From Deltaproteobacteria bacterium RIFCSPHIGHO2_02_FULL_40_11 (GTDB lineage Bacteria > Bdellovibrionota > JACOXK01 > 2-02-FULL-40-11): DNA of 22,838 nucleotides. The stretch's first letter is position 1. Each line of letters begins with the position of its first letter. The stretch lies in assembly GCA_001798105.1 (NCBI GenBank), contig MGRI01000065.1, positions 1-22,838 on the forward strand. Direction: 5' to 3'. The position numbers and the translations under genes are program-made. The notes under the pieces were generated by a model, which did not search any database, had not been told where the DNA came from, and saw only the letters and a program-made list of their open reading frames with translations. Shown piece after piece: positions 1 to 6,552 of this stretch.

Positions 1-124
1 TGCCTTCTTTCTCTTGTTTTTCGATTGCTGGGCCGCATCCCTGGAAAGCGAAAAAGAAAATGAGCGTCATCCCCGCGAAAGCGGGGATCTTTTGTAAAAA
101 TAAATTTTTAAAAGGATTCTTCAT
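1..124 (-). CDS. Lipoprotein, N-terminal fragment (runs off the left edge)
   Basis: An ATG at 124-122 on the minus strand opens a frame with no stop to the window edge, giving 41 residues. It reads as a type II (lipoprotein) signal peptide: MKNPFKNLFLQK, then a hydrophobic stretch, then AFQGC with the candidate lipidated cysteine at residue 30. The residues after it (GPAIEKQEKEG) are polar, as expected for the tether of a lipoprotein. Residues 13-20 (IPAFAGMT) are encoded by a REP-like palindrome at 69-91. A promoter and leader motif at 153-181 match those of the other lipoprotein gene in the window. The mature protein is outside the window, so no function can be given. The lipobox is slightly atypical, with F at -3 and Q at -2. 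Confidence 0.7.
   Translation of the reverse strand, partial: MKNPFKNLFLQKIPAFAGMTLIFFFAFQGCGPAIEKQEKEG
69..91. repeat. REP-like palindrome with GAAA loop
   Basis: An 8-bp perfect inverted repeat, ATCCCCGC / GCGGGGAT (69-76 and 81-88), flanks the tetraloop GAAA. It sits in a GTC...GATC context typical of a widespread bacterial intergenic palindrome family. Here it lies inside the signal-peptide codons of the minus-strand lipoprotein rather than between genes, and it is read in frame. Only one copy is visible in the window. Confidence 0.75.
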
Positions 125-152
125 GTTTAAAAAACGTTCCACATTTATATCT

Positions 153-181
153 ACACACGTTCAGGTTATATATTTATTATA
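153..181 (-). promoter_or_regulatory. -10 box plus conserved leader motif of the left-edge lipoprotein gene
   Basis: On the minus strand TATAAT (181-176) is followed after exactly 12 nt by TGAACGTGTGT (163-153), then 28 nt to the ATG at 124. The same TAAGTATAAT, 12-nt gap and TGAACGTGTGT occur upstream of the lipoprotein gene at 10549. No good -35 is visible. The intervening 182-244 downstream of argS is AT-rich and shows no convincing terminator hairpin. Confidence 0.55.
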
Positions 182-244
182 CTTAGAATTTTTGATAAAA
201 AAAGAGGAGAAAGATTAAAATAAAATTAAAATTGCATGAGAAAA

Positions 245-1939
245 TTATAATTCAGAAACAGGCAAAACGCCCAAAAGTCGAAGGCCATTTTCAAGCACTT
301 GCTTTGTAGCTTGGGTAAGCAAGATTCTACTTTTTTGGAACGTCATCTCCGCCTGAAGCACACGGTGATGATGATAGAAGCGATTAAATGCTTTTGAAAG
401 TTCAATGAGATAGCTTGAGAGGTAAAAGGGTTCAAAATCCCCGGCCACACCTTCTAGGGTGTTAGGATACCGTTCCAATATGCGAAAAAGGGCTTGTTCT
501 TCAGGTGATGCCAGGGTGTTGTAAGTGGACGGATTGAATATCTCGCCTTGTTTCACCTTTCTTAAAATACTTGCAGCTCTGGCATACGTATAATGAACGT
601 AGGGCCCCGTATCGCCTTCTGGATTTAAGATAATATCCCAGTCAAACGTCACATCTTTCATACGCTTGGAACCAAAGTCTGCAAAAATCAAAGCGCCGAG
701 GGCGACGCGTTTGGCTGTTTCTGTTTGGTTTTTTAAATTTGGATTTTTAGATTGAATAATTTTTGCAATCTTGGCTTTTGCTTTCGAAAGCACATCTTCA
801 AGTAAAATGGCGGTTCCCATACGGGTCGACATGGCTTGGTCTTTTAAGCGAATCGTACCAAAGGCAACGTGGTGACAGCTTTTGGCCCAGGTTTTTTCCA
901 TGCGTTCCATAATTTTAAAGAGCTGTTTAAAATGAAGGGTTTGCGGAATGCCAACCACATATATTTTTTGATCAAACGCAAGTCTTTCATAGCGGTCTAA
1001 AAGTGCGGCAATATCTCGGGTGAGGTATAAAGATGCCCCATCTGTTTTCAGCAACAACGCAGGCGGAAGCTTGTCTTTTTCTAAATCAACAATCAATGCA
1101 CCTTCACTTTTTTGAGTGAGGCCCTTGGCTTTGAGCGTATCGATGGTTTTTTGAATCTGGTCATTGTATTGACTTTCGCCGCTAACCTCGTCAAGTGTTA
1201 TGTTAAGTTGCGAGTACAGCTTTTGAAATTCTTGAAGCGAAAGATCCTTAAACTGTTTCCATAAAGACAAAGCTTCGGGATCTTGAGCTTCACATTTTTG
1301 AAACCAAGCTCTCGCCGCATCTTCCAAAGTGGTATCCGTTTTGACTTCTTCATGAAATTTCACATACAGCGATGTGAGGTAGGGGATAGGATCTTTTTTA
1401 AGCTGTTGGGGGTCTCCCCATTTTTTATAAGCCGTAATCAATTTTCCAAACTGTGTGCCCCAGTCGCCCAGGTAATTGATGCTGACAGTTTGATAACCCA
1501 GGGCTTGATACGTATTTTTGAGCGCATTTCCAAGATTTGTGGCTCTGAAATGTCCCACATGAAAGGGTTTTGCAATATTAGGGGAAGAGTATTCTAAAAC
1601 GACTTTTTTCCCTTGGCCGATGTTTTTGGTTCCATAACGCTCTTTTTGATTTAAAACATCTTTTAAGATTTCACATTGATAGAGGTCTTTTTTTACAAAA
1701 AAGTTTAGGTAAGGACCTTGTGCTTGGGCTTTTTCGAATAAGGGAGAAGAAAATTTTTGCGCCAAGTCGCGCGCGGTTTCCGCTGGATTTTTTTTAAGTT
1801 TTTTTGAGAGCTCAAAACATCCAACGGCATAGTCTCCCATTTCAAGATTCGGAGTGTGTTCGATGTTCGTGGGGGCGATTGAAACGCCCGTTTCTTTTTG
1901 AATAAAAGCTAAAATTTCTTTTGAAAACTTTTCTAACAT
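245..1939 (-). CDS. argS: Arginyl-tRNA synthetase
   Basis: A cytosolic class I aminoacyl-tRNA synthetase that charges tRNA-Arg with arginine. The protein has 564 residues, a normal length. An N-terminal additional domain (about 1-85) is followed by the catalytic Rossmann fold with HVGH (residues 127-130, the HIGH motif). The ArgRS version of the KMSKS loop, AMSTRMG, is near residue 369. The helical anticodon-binding domain ends the protein, with DTGPYVHYTYARAASIL at its start. The ATG at 1939 lies 1 nt past the purN stop. A TTG at 1951 is in frame but would overlap purN and adds only four residues. The gene is last in purM-purN-argS, so it is probably cotranscribed with purine genes. Confidence 0.96.
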   Translation of the reverse strand: MLEKFSKEILAFIQKETGVSIAPTNIEHTPNLEMGDYAVGCFELSKKLKKNPAETARDLAQKFSSPLFEKAQAQGPYLNFFVKKDLYQCEILKDVLNQKERYGTKNIGQGKKVVLEYSSPNIAKPFHVGHFRATNLGNALKNTYQALGYQTVSINYLGDWGTQFGKLITAYKKWGDPQQLKKDPIPYLTSLYVKFHEEVKTDTTLEDAARAWFQKCEAQDPEALSLWKQFKDLSLQEFQKLYSQLNITLDEVSGESQYNDQIQKTIDTLKAKGLTQKSEGALIVDLEKDKLPPALLLKTDGASLYLTRDIAALLDRYERLAFDQKIYVVGIPQTLHFKQLFKIMERMEKTWAKSCHHVAFGTIRLKDQAMSTRMGTAILLEDVLSKAKAKIAKIIQSKNPNLKNQTETAKRVALGALIFADFGSKRMKDVTFDWDIILNPEGDTGPYVHYTYARAASILRKVKQGEIFNPSTYNTLASPEEQALFRILERYPNTLEGVAGDFEPFYLSSYLIELSKAFNRFYHHHRVLQAEMTFQKSRILLTQATKQVLENGLRLLGVLPVSEL

Positions 1940-1940
1940 T

Positions 1941-2528
1941 TTATCTTTCAAAAATCTTTTTTGCTAAATCTGAAATGACTTTTGGGTAGAGCGCATGTTC
2001 TTCTTTTTGAATCCGTGCATGTAATTTTTCGACGGTATCATTTTCTAAAATAGGAACTTCTGCTTGCGCAAGGATGGGGCCGGTGTCGATGCCTTCATCG
2101 ATAAAATGTACCGTGCACCCTGTCTTTTTTTCTCCTGCTTTGAGCGCATCTTGAACGGCGTGCTGTCCAGGATATTTGGGAAGCAGGGCTGGATGAATAT
2201 TAATCGCTTTTTTAGGAAAGGCATGGATAAAGACAGGCGAGAGAATTCGCATGAACCCAGCCAGGACCACAAGATCCACCTGGTATTGTTTTAACGTCAG
2301 CGTAAGCATTTGGTCAAAAGCTTCTCTTGTTTCATACAGTTTGGGGTCAATAAAAATGCCAGGAACATCCTGTGCGGTTGCTTTTTGAAGTGCCGGGGCC
2401 TCTTTTTGATCTGAAATCACAACGCCCACATAAGCCGGGTAGTCTTTCCCTTTACAGGCCTTTAAAATAGCTTCCAAATTGGTGCCTTTTCCAGAAGCCA
2501 AAACTCCTAATTTTGTTTTTTTATGCAT
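1941..2528 (-). CDS. purN: Phosphoribosylglycinamide formyltransferase (GAR transformylase)
   Basis: PurN transfers the formyl group of 10-formyl-tetrahydrofolate to GAR, step 3 of IMP synthesis. The 195-residue product starts with the phosphate-binding loop LGVLASGKGTNLEAI (7-21). It carries the catalytic triad equivalents N110 and H112 (NIHPALLPKYPG) and D148 (HFIDEGIDTGPIL). The ATG at 2528 overlaps the end of purM by 8 nt and has a GGGGA stretch about 8 nt upstream. A TTG at 2543 in the same frame is less likely. The stop is 1 nt before the argS ATG. Confidence 0.95.
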   Translation of the reverse strand: MHKKTKLGVLASGKGTNLEAILKACKGKDYPAYVGVVISDQKEAPALQKATAQDVPGIFIDPKLYETREAFDQMLTLTLKQYQVDLVVLAGFMRILSPVFIHAFPKKAINIHPALLPKYPGQHAVQDALKAGEKKTGCTVHFIDEGIDTGPILAQAEVPILENDTVEKLHARIQKEEHALYPKVISDLAKKIFER

Positions 2529-3513
2529 GTTGAACTTCCCCAATTACCCACGCTTTTTGTTTTTTCGATTGTAAAGCTTTCAAAATTGCATTCACCGCAT
2601 GTTTTGGGACAATGAGCACATAGCCAATGCCGCAATTAAACGTGCGAAACATTTCTTTTTGGGAAAGATGGGCTTTGTGTTGGAGCATTTTAAAAATAGC
2701 TGGCATGGGCCAGGCAGTGTCATCGATATGAAGGTGCAATCCCTTTGGCAGGACACGCGGAATATTGTCTGTCAGTCCGCCGCCTGTGATATGGGCCATG
2801 CCATGAATGGGAAATTTTTTTAGAAGCGGTAAAACCACAGGAACATAAATTTTTGTGGGGGTGAGAAGCTGTGTTTTCCATTTTGAAAGATCTTTTTGGG
2901 AGAGCACTTTTCGAACCAAACTAAAGCCATTGCTATGTAAGCCACTGGAAGCAAGGCCAATCAGTTGATGTCCAGAACGGATTTTTTTGCCATCGATGAT
3001 TTTATTTTTTTCAACCACGCCAACCGTAAACCCAGCCAGGTCATAATCTTGGTTTCGATAAAGCCCTGGCATTTCAGCAGTTTCGCCGCCAATGAGTGCC
3101 GAGCCCGCGATTTTACAGCCTTTCGCAATACCCAAAAGAATATCTCGATCTCTTTTTAAATGGAGTTTGGACGTTGCAAAATAATCCAAAAAAAACAAAG
3201 GTTCTGCCCCTAAGGTTAAAATGTCATTTACATTCATGGCTACAAGATCCTGGCCAATGGTTTTATAGTTTTGGAATTGAATGGAAAGTTTGAGTTTTGT
3301 GCCCACACCATCTGTAGAAGAAACCAAAATTGGATTTTTATATTTTTTAAGGTTCAATTCAAATAAAGCCCCAAATCCACCAATGGAGGATAAAACACCA
3401 GGGCGATTTGTTTTTTGAATTTCTGGTTTTAGGGAATCAATCAGCTTTTGAGCCAAGTCAATATGCACGCCAGAGTGTTTGTAAGTTATTGTCTTCAATT
3501 GCATTTTTGCCAT
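2521..3513 (-). CDS. purM: Phosphoribosylformylglycinamidine cyclo-ligase (AIR synthetase)
   Basis: PurM closes the imidazole ring, converting FGAM to AIR with ATP (step 5). The 330-residue protein shows SSTDGVGTKLKL, LGAEPLFFLDYFATSKL, GETAEMPGLY, ASSGLHSNGFSLVRKV and HITGGGLTDNIPRVLP, all conserved in the family. I start it at 3513 (MAKMQLKTITYKHSGVHID). The open frame extends 62 codons further upstream, but that part resembles no PurM and would run into purB on the other strand. The first gene of a leftward purM-purN-argS unit, it starts divergently from purB with 48 bp between them. Confidence 0.95.
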   Translation of the reverse strand: MAKMQLKTITYKHSGVHIDLAQKLIDSLKPEIQKTNRPGVLSSIGGFGALFELNLKKYKNPILVSSTDGVGTKLKLSIQFQNYKTIGQDLVAMNVNDILTLGAEPLFFLDYFATSKLHLKRDRDILLGIAKGCKIAGSALIGGETAEMPGLYRNQDYDLAGFTVGVVEKNKIIDGKKIRSGHQLIGLASSGLHSNGFSLVRKVLSQKDLSKWKTQLLTPTKIYVPVVLPLLKKFPIHGMAHITGGGLTDNIPRVLPKGLHLHIDDTAWPMPAIFKMLQHKAHLSQKEMFRTFNCGIGYVLIVPKHAVNAILKALQSKKQKAWVIGEVQHA

Positions 3514-3527
3514 AAAAGAGATATAAA
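3499..3527 (+). promoter_or_regulatory. Candidate promoter for purB-purC-purS-purQ
   Basis: TTGCAT (3499-3504), a 17-bp spacer and TATAAA (3522-3527) form a good sigma-70-like promoter pointing to purB. Transcription would start near 3534, 28 nt before the ATG. Its -35 lies inside the first codons of purM, so the two divergent promoters are interlocked. Confidence 0.5.
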
Positions 3528-3557
3528 ACTTTAGCCCTTTTAAACAGTAGATGTCAA
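3528..3557 (-). promoter_or_regulatory. Candidate promoter for purM-purN-argS
   Basis: On the minus strand a perfect TTGACA (3557-3552) is followed by an 18-bp spacer and TAAAGT (3533-3528, 4 of 6 matches to TATAAT). Transcription would start near 3521, giving a leader of roughly eight nucleotides before the purM ATG at 3513. That would explain why no Shine-Dalgarno sequence is visible. It overlaps the region used by the candidate purB promoter on the opposite strand. Confidence 0.5.
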
Positions 3558-3561
3558 CTTT

Positions 3562-4860
3562 ATGATCGATCGATACACACGAAAACACATGGCCAGGCTT
3601 TGGAGTCTGGAAAATAAATACCAAACTTGGCTTCAAGTCGAGCTTGCCCATCTTGAGGTTTTGGCTGAAAAAGGCTTGATTCCAAAGCAAGCTTTTCAAG
3701 ACATTTCTAAAAATGCAAAATTCGATGTGTCTGAAATTTTAAAACTTGAAGAAAAAGTAAAGCACGATGTCATTGCTTTTATTACAAACGTATCTGAAAA
3801 TTTAGGTGAAAATGGGAAATACCTGCATTATGGGCTAACATCTTCCGATGTTTTAGATACGGCATTTGCGCTGAACTTAAAGCAAGCACTTCAAAATATC
3901 TTAGATGAAATCAATAGTTTACAGGCGGTTTTAAAAGAAAAGGCTTATCATTATAAAAACCTAACATCTGTAGGCAGGTCGCATGGCATTCATGCCGAAC
4001 CTACTTCTTTTGGCCTCAAATTTGCGCTTTGGTATGCAGAAATGAAGCGCAATATCCATCGGTTGGAACAGGCCAAAGAAGGTATTTCTTTTGGAAAGTT
4101 TTCAGGCGCGGTGGGCACATTTGCGCATTTATCTCCCCAGATTGAGGCAAAAATTTGTGAAAAATTAGGCCTGAAACCGGATCCCATTACAACGCAGGTC
4201 ATTCAACGAGATCGCCATGCAGACGTTTTTTCTCAACTTGCCATTTTGGCAGGCTCCCTTGAAAAAATCGCACTTGAAATTCGCCATCTTCAGCGCACCG
4301 AAGTTTTAGAAGTGGAAGAACCTTTTACGAAAGGACAAAAAGGAAGTTCCGCCATGCCGCATAAGAAAAACCCCATCGCGTCAGAAAATATAACAGGACT
4401 TGCAAGATTGGTTCGTTCATATGCACAAGCTTCCCTTGAAAACATCGCCCTTTGGCATGAAAGAGATATTAGCCATTCTTCTGTGGAGCGCGTCATTGGG
4501 CCAGACAGTACGATTTTATGTGATTTTATGGTTTCAAGATTAGCAAAAATTTTAGAGGATCTTGTGGTACATGAAAAAAATGTAACCGAAAATTTAAATA
4601 AAACGCATGGGCTGATTTACTCCCAACGTGTGCTCTTGGCTTTAAATGAAAAAGGCGTGGAGCGTCAAACCGCCTATGAATGGATTCAGCAACATGCCAT
4701 GGTGTCTTGGGAGGAGAAAAAAGACTTTTATTTGCTTTTAAAGGAAGATAAAAATATATCTGAAGTGCTCACAGAGACAGAACTTAAAAATTGTTTTGAT
4801 CCGAAACAGTATTTAAAACATGTGGATGAAATCTATCAGAGGGTATTTCAAAATGAATAA
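3562..4860 (+). CDS. purB: Adenylosuccinate lyase
   Basis: PurB cleaves fumarate from SAICAR (step 9) and from adenylosuccinate on the branch to AMP. The 432-residue protein belongs to the fumarase/aspartase superfamily. It shows TSSDVLDTA (near 93), GRSHGIHAEPTSFG with the catalytic histidine (near 135-145), the signature SSAMPHKKNPIASENI (near 263) and HERDISHSSVERVIGPD. Length matches the short Gram-positive/deltaproteobacterial type of about 430 residues, not the longer E. coli form. It heads the rightward purB-purC-purS-purQ unit and overlaps purC by 8 nt. Confidence 0.96.
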   Translation: MIDRYTRKHMARLWSLENKYQTWLQVELAHLEVLAEKGLIPKQAFQDISKNAKFDVSEILKLEEKVKHDVIAFITNVSENLGENGKYLHYGLTSSDVLDTAFALNLKQALQNILDEINSLQAVLKEKAYHYKNLTSVGRSHGIHAEPTSFGLKFALWYAEMKRNIHRLEQAKEGISFGKFSGAVGTFAHLSPQIEAKICEKLGLKPDPITTQVIQRDRHADVFSQLAILAGSLEKIALEIRHLQRTEVLEVEEPFTKGQKGSSAMPHKKNPIASENITGLARLVRSYAQASLENIALWHERDISHSSVERVIGPDSTILCDFMVSRLAKILEDLVVHEKNVTENLNKTHGLIYSQRVLLALNEKGVERQTAYEWIQQHAMVSWEEKKDFYLLLKEDKNISEVLTETELKNCFDPKQYLKHVDEIYQRVFQNE

Positions 4861-5560
4861 AGGAAAAAAAATATACGAAGGCAAAGCCAAGATCTTGTAT
4901 GAAACGCAAGATCCGAATGTTCTCATTCAATACTTTAAAGACGATGCCACAGCGTTTAATGCCAAGAAAAAAGGAACCATTCAAAATAAAGGTATTTTAA
5001 ATAATAAAATGTCTGAAGTTTTGTTTGGGTATTTAGAAAAAAATGGCGTTCCAACCCATTTTAAAGAGCGAATCAGTGAGCGAGAAATGGTGGTTCGAAA
5101 GTTAAAGATTTTCCCCGTAGAAGTTGTCATTCGAAATGTGGTGGCGGGGTCTTTGGCAAAAAGGCTTGGGCTGGAAGAGGGGATGAAACTTCAAAAACCC
5201 ATTTTAGAATTTTTCTATAAAAGCGATCCTTTGGATGATCCTATGATTTCTGAAACAGCGCCTATTGCTTTTGGCTGGATGACAGATTCGGAAATGGAAA
5301 CACTGAAAAAACTGACCTGGAAAATTAATGACCTTTTGGTGACGTTTTTTCATCAGCGCGGCATTCAGCTTGTGGACTATAAATTAGAATATGGCAAGGA
5401 TGCTTCTGGAAACATGTATCTGGCAGACGAAATTTCACCCGATGGATGCAGGCTTTGGGAAATTGCAACGGGCGAAAAGCTCGACAAAGACCGCTTTCGA
5501 AGAGATTTGGGAAAAATCGAAGAATCGTATCAAAAAGTGTGTGATTTAATATGCTCGTAA
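4853..5560 (+). CDS. purC: SAICAR synthetase
   Basis: PurC joins aspartate to CAIR using ATP to form SAICAR (step 8). The 235-residue protein begins MNKGKKIYEGKAKILYE. It shows KKGTIQNKGILNNKMSE, RNVVAGSLAKR, DYKLEYGKD and LADEISPDGCRLW, the family landmarks. The ATG at 4853 is chosen over an in-frame one at 4820 because the family begins with the KxYEGKAK motif and AGAGGG lies 9 nt upstream (4838-4843). It overlaps purB by 8 nt and purS by 10 nt, suggesting translational coupling along the operon. Confidence 0.96.
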   Translation: MNKGKKIYEGKAKILYETQDPNVLIQYFKDDATAFNAKKKGTIQNKGILNNKMSEVLFGYLEKNGVPTHFKERISEREMVVRKLKIFPVEVVIRNVVAGSLAKRLGLEEGMKLQKPILEFFYKSDPLDDPMISETAPIAFGWMTDSEMETLKKLTWKINDLLVTFFHQRGIQLVDYKLEYGKDASGNMYLADEISPDGCRLWEIATGEKLDKDRFRRDLGKIEESYQKVCDLICS

Positions 5561-5790
5561 AAGTCTATATTACACTCAAACCTTCCGTTTTAGACCCGCA
5601 AGGAAAAACCGTCCAAAAATCACTCGAAAATCTTGGGTTTAAAGATGTAAAAGACGTACGTGTTGGGAAATATATTGAAGTCCAGCTCTCAGACACACTC
5701 AAAAAAGAAGAAGCCCAAAAACAAATTCAAAAAATGTGCGAGAGATTGCTGGCAAATACTGTGATTGAGAATTACTCGTTTCATATTTAA
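5551..5790 (+). CDS. purS: FGAM synthase subunit PurS
   Basis: PurS is the small subunit that bridges PurL and PurQ in the three-part FGAM synthase and helps channel ammonia from PurQ to PurL. The protein has 79 residues and the family pattern: a beta strand at the start (VKVYITLKPSVLDPQGKTV), a helix (KSLENLGF), VRVGKYIEVQL, and a C-terminal helix and strand ending in NTVIENYSFHI. Its ATG overlaps the last codons of purC. It is followed not directly by purQ but by a 108-nt gap holding a large palindrome. Confidence 0.93.
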   Translation: MLVKVYITLKPSVLDPQGKTVQKSLENLGFKDVKDVRVGKYIEVQLSDTLKKEEAQKQIQKMCERLLANTVIENYSFHI

Positions 5791-5798
5791 CAGGAAAA

Positions 5799-5885
5799 AA
5801 GTACACATGAAGATAACTGTTTTTGATGGGAGGATCTACACCGGGCGGAGGGGCCCATCAGAAACATATATCTTCATGTGTACTT
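5799..5885. repeat. Large palindrome between purS and purQ
   Basis: A perfect 17-bp inverted repeat (5799-5815 with 5869-5885, core GTACACATGAAGATA) encloses a second 13-bp stem (5818-5830 with 5854-5866). The second stem has one G-U pair in RNA. Two mismatched positions separate the stems, and a GC-rich 23-nt loop (5831-5853) caps them. In the purB-purQ mRNA this would form one long hairpin starting 8 nt after the purS stop and ending 13 nt before the purQ ATG. No T-tract follows, so it does not look like an intrinsic terminator. A repeat insertion or an mRNA processing/stability element are the plausible readings. Confidence 0.85.
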
Positions 5886-5898
5886 CTTCGGTGGAAAT

Positions 5899-6552
5899 AT
5901 GAAGTGGGGTGTCGTCACTTTTCCAGGCTCGAATTGTGATCACGACTGCATTTATGTTTTAAAAGAACTTTTTCATCAAGACGTACAATCGCTTTGGTAC
6001 AAAGAAACAAATTTAAAAGGCTTAGATGCCGTTATTTTACCCGGTGGATTTTCTTATGGCGATTATCTCAGAGTGGGTGCCATGGCGGCCCAAGCGCCCA
6101 TGATGAAAGAAGTCATATCTTTTTCCAAAAAAGGGGGCTTGGTTTTAGGTATTTGTAATGGATTTCAAATCTTAACGGAATCTGGGCTTTTGCCAGGCGC
6201 GTTGCTTCGAAATACCTCTTTAAAATTTATGTGCGACACCGTAGAACTTTCAGTTTCAAACGCCAACGCAAAATTTACAAACCGATATACAAAAAATCAA
6301 AAAATTTCGATGCCCATTGCCCATGCCGATGGCAATTATTTTATCGATTCAGAAGGGCTTAAAAAACTTCAAGACCAAGACCAAATTCTTTTTCGCTATA
6401 CCCAAAATCCCAATGGTTCAGTCGATGACATTGCGGGCATTTGCAACGAAGCAGGAAATGTCTTAGGCCTCATGCCGCATCCAGAGCGCGTGTGTGAAGA
6501 TGTTCTTGGCGGCGAAGATGGCAGAGCGCTTTTTGAGTCGATGATGTCTTAA
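5899..6552 (+). CDS. purQ: FGAM synthase glutaminase subunit PurQ
   Basis: PurQ is the class I glutamine amidotransferase that supplies ammonia to PurL (step 4). The 217-residue protein shows PGGFSYGDYLRVGAMAA (oxyanion region), the nucleophile elbow GICNGFQILTESGLLPG with Cys86, and the catalytic His-Glu at MPHPER near the C terminus. The ATG at 5899 has GGTGGA just upstream. An in-frame GTG at 5878 lies inside the palindrome and would add seven residues not found in the family. Its stop overlaps the stop of the convergent HEAT-repeat gene, leaving no room for a terminator. Confidence 0.95.
   Translation: MKWGVVTFPGSNCDHDCIYVLKELFHQDVQSLWYKETNLKGLDAVILPGGFSYGDYLRVGAMAAQAPMMKEVISFSKKGGLVLGICNGFQILTESGLLPGALLRNTSLKFMCDTVELSVSNANAKFTNRYTKNQKISMPIAHADGNYFIDSEGLKKLQDQDQILFRYTQNPNGSVDDIAGICNEAGNVLGLMPHPERVCEDVLGGEDGRALFESMMS

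Noticed and set aside
125..165. Attenuator hairpin (AACGT...ACGTT then T run) in the left lipoprotein leader
   Set aside because: The stem is only 5 bp with a 19-nt loop and is not present in the second copy of the leader motif.
3514..3699. A 62-residue N-terminal extension of purM
   Set aside because: It overlaps the start of purB on the other strand, has no resemblance to PurM, and the family N terminus fits the ATG at 3513.
4820..4852. Earlier ATG for purC
   Set aside because: It lies well inside purB, adds 11 residues without family match, and the later ATG has AGAGGG at a good distance.
5799..5885. Riboswitch (purine type) ahead of purQ
   Set aside because: It is a single long perfect hairpin without a three-way junction or the conserved loop bases of a purine riboswitch.
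5878..5898. GTG start for purQ inside the palindrome
   Set aside because: It would add MYFFGGN ahead of the conserved MKWGVVTFPGSN, and the ATG at 5899 has its own GGTGGA.
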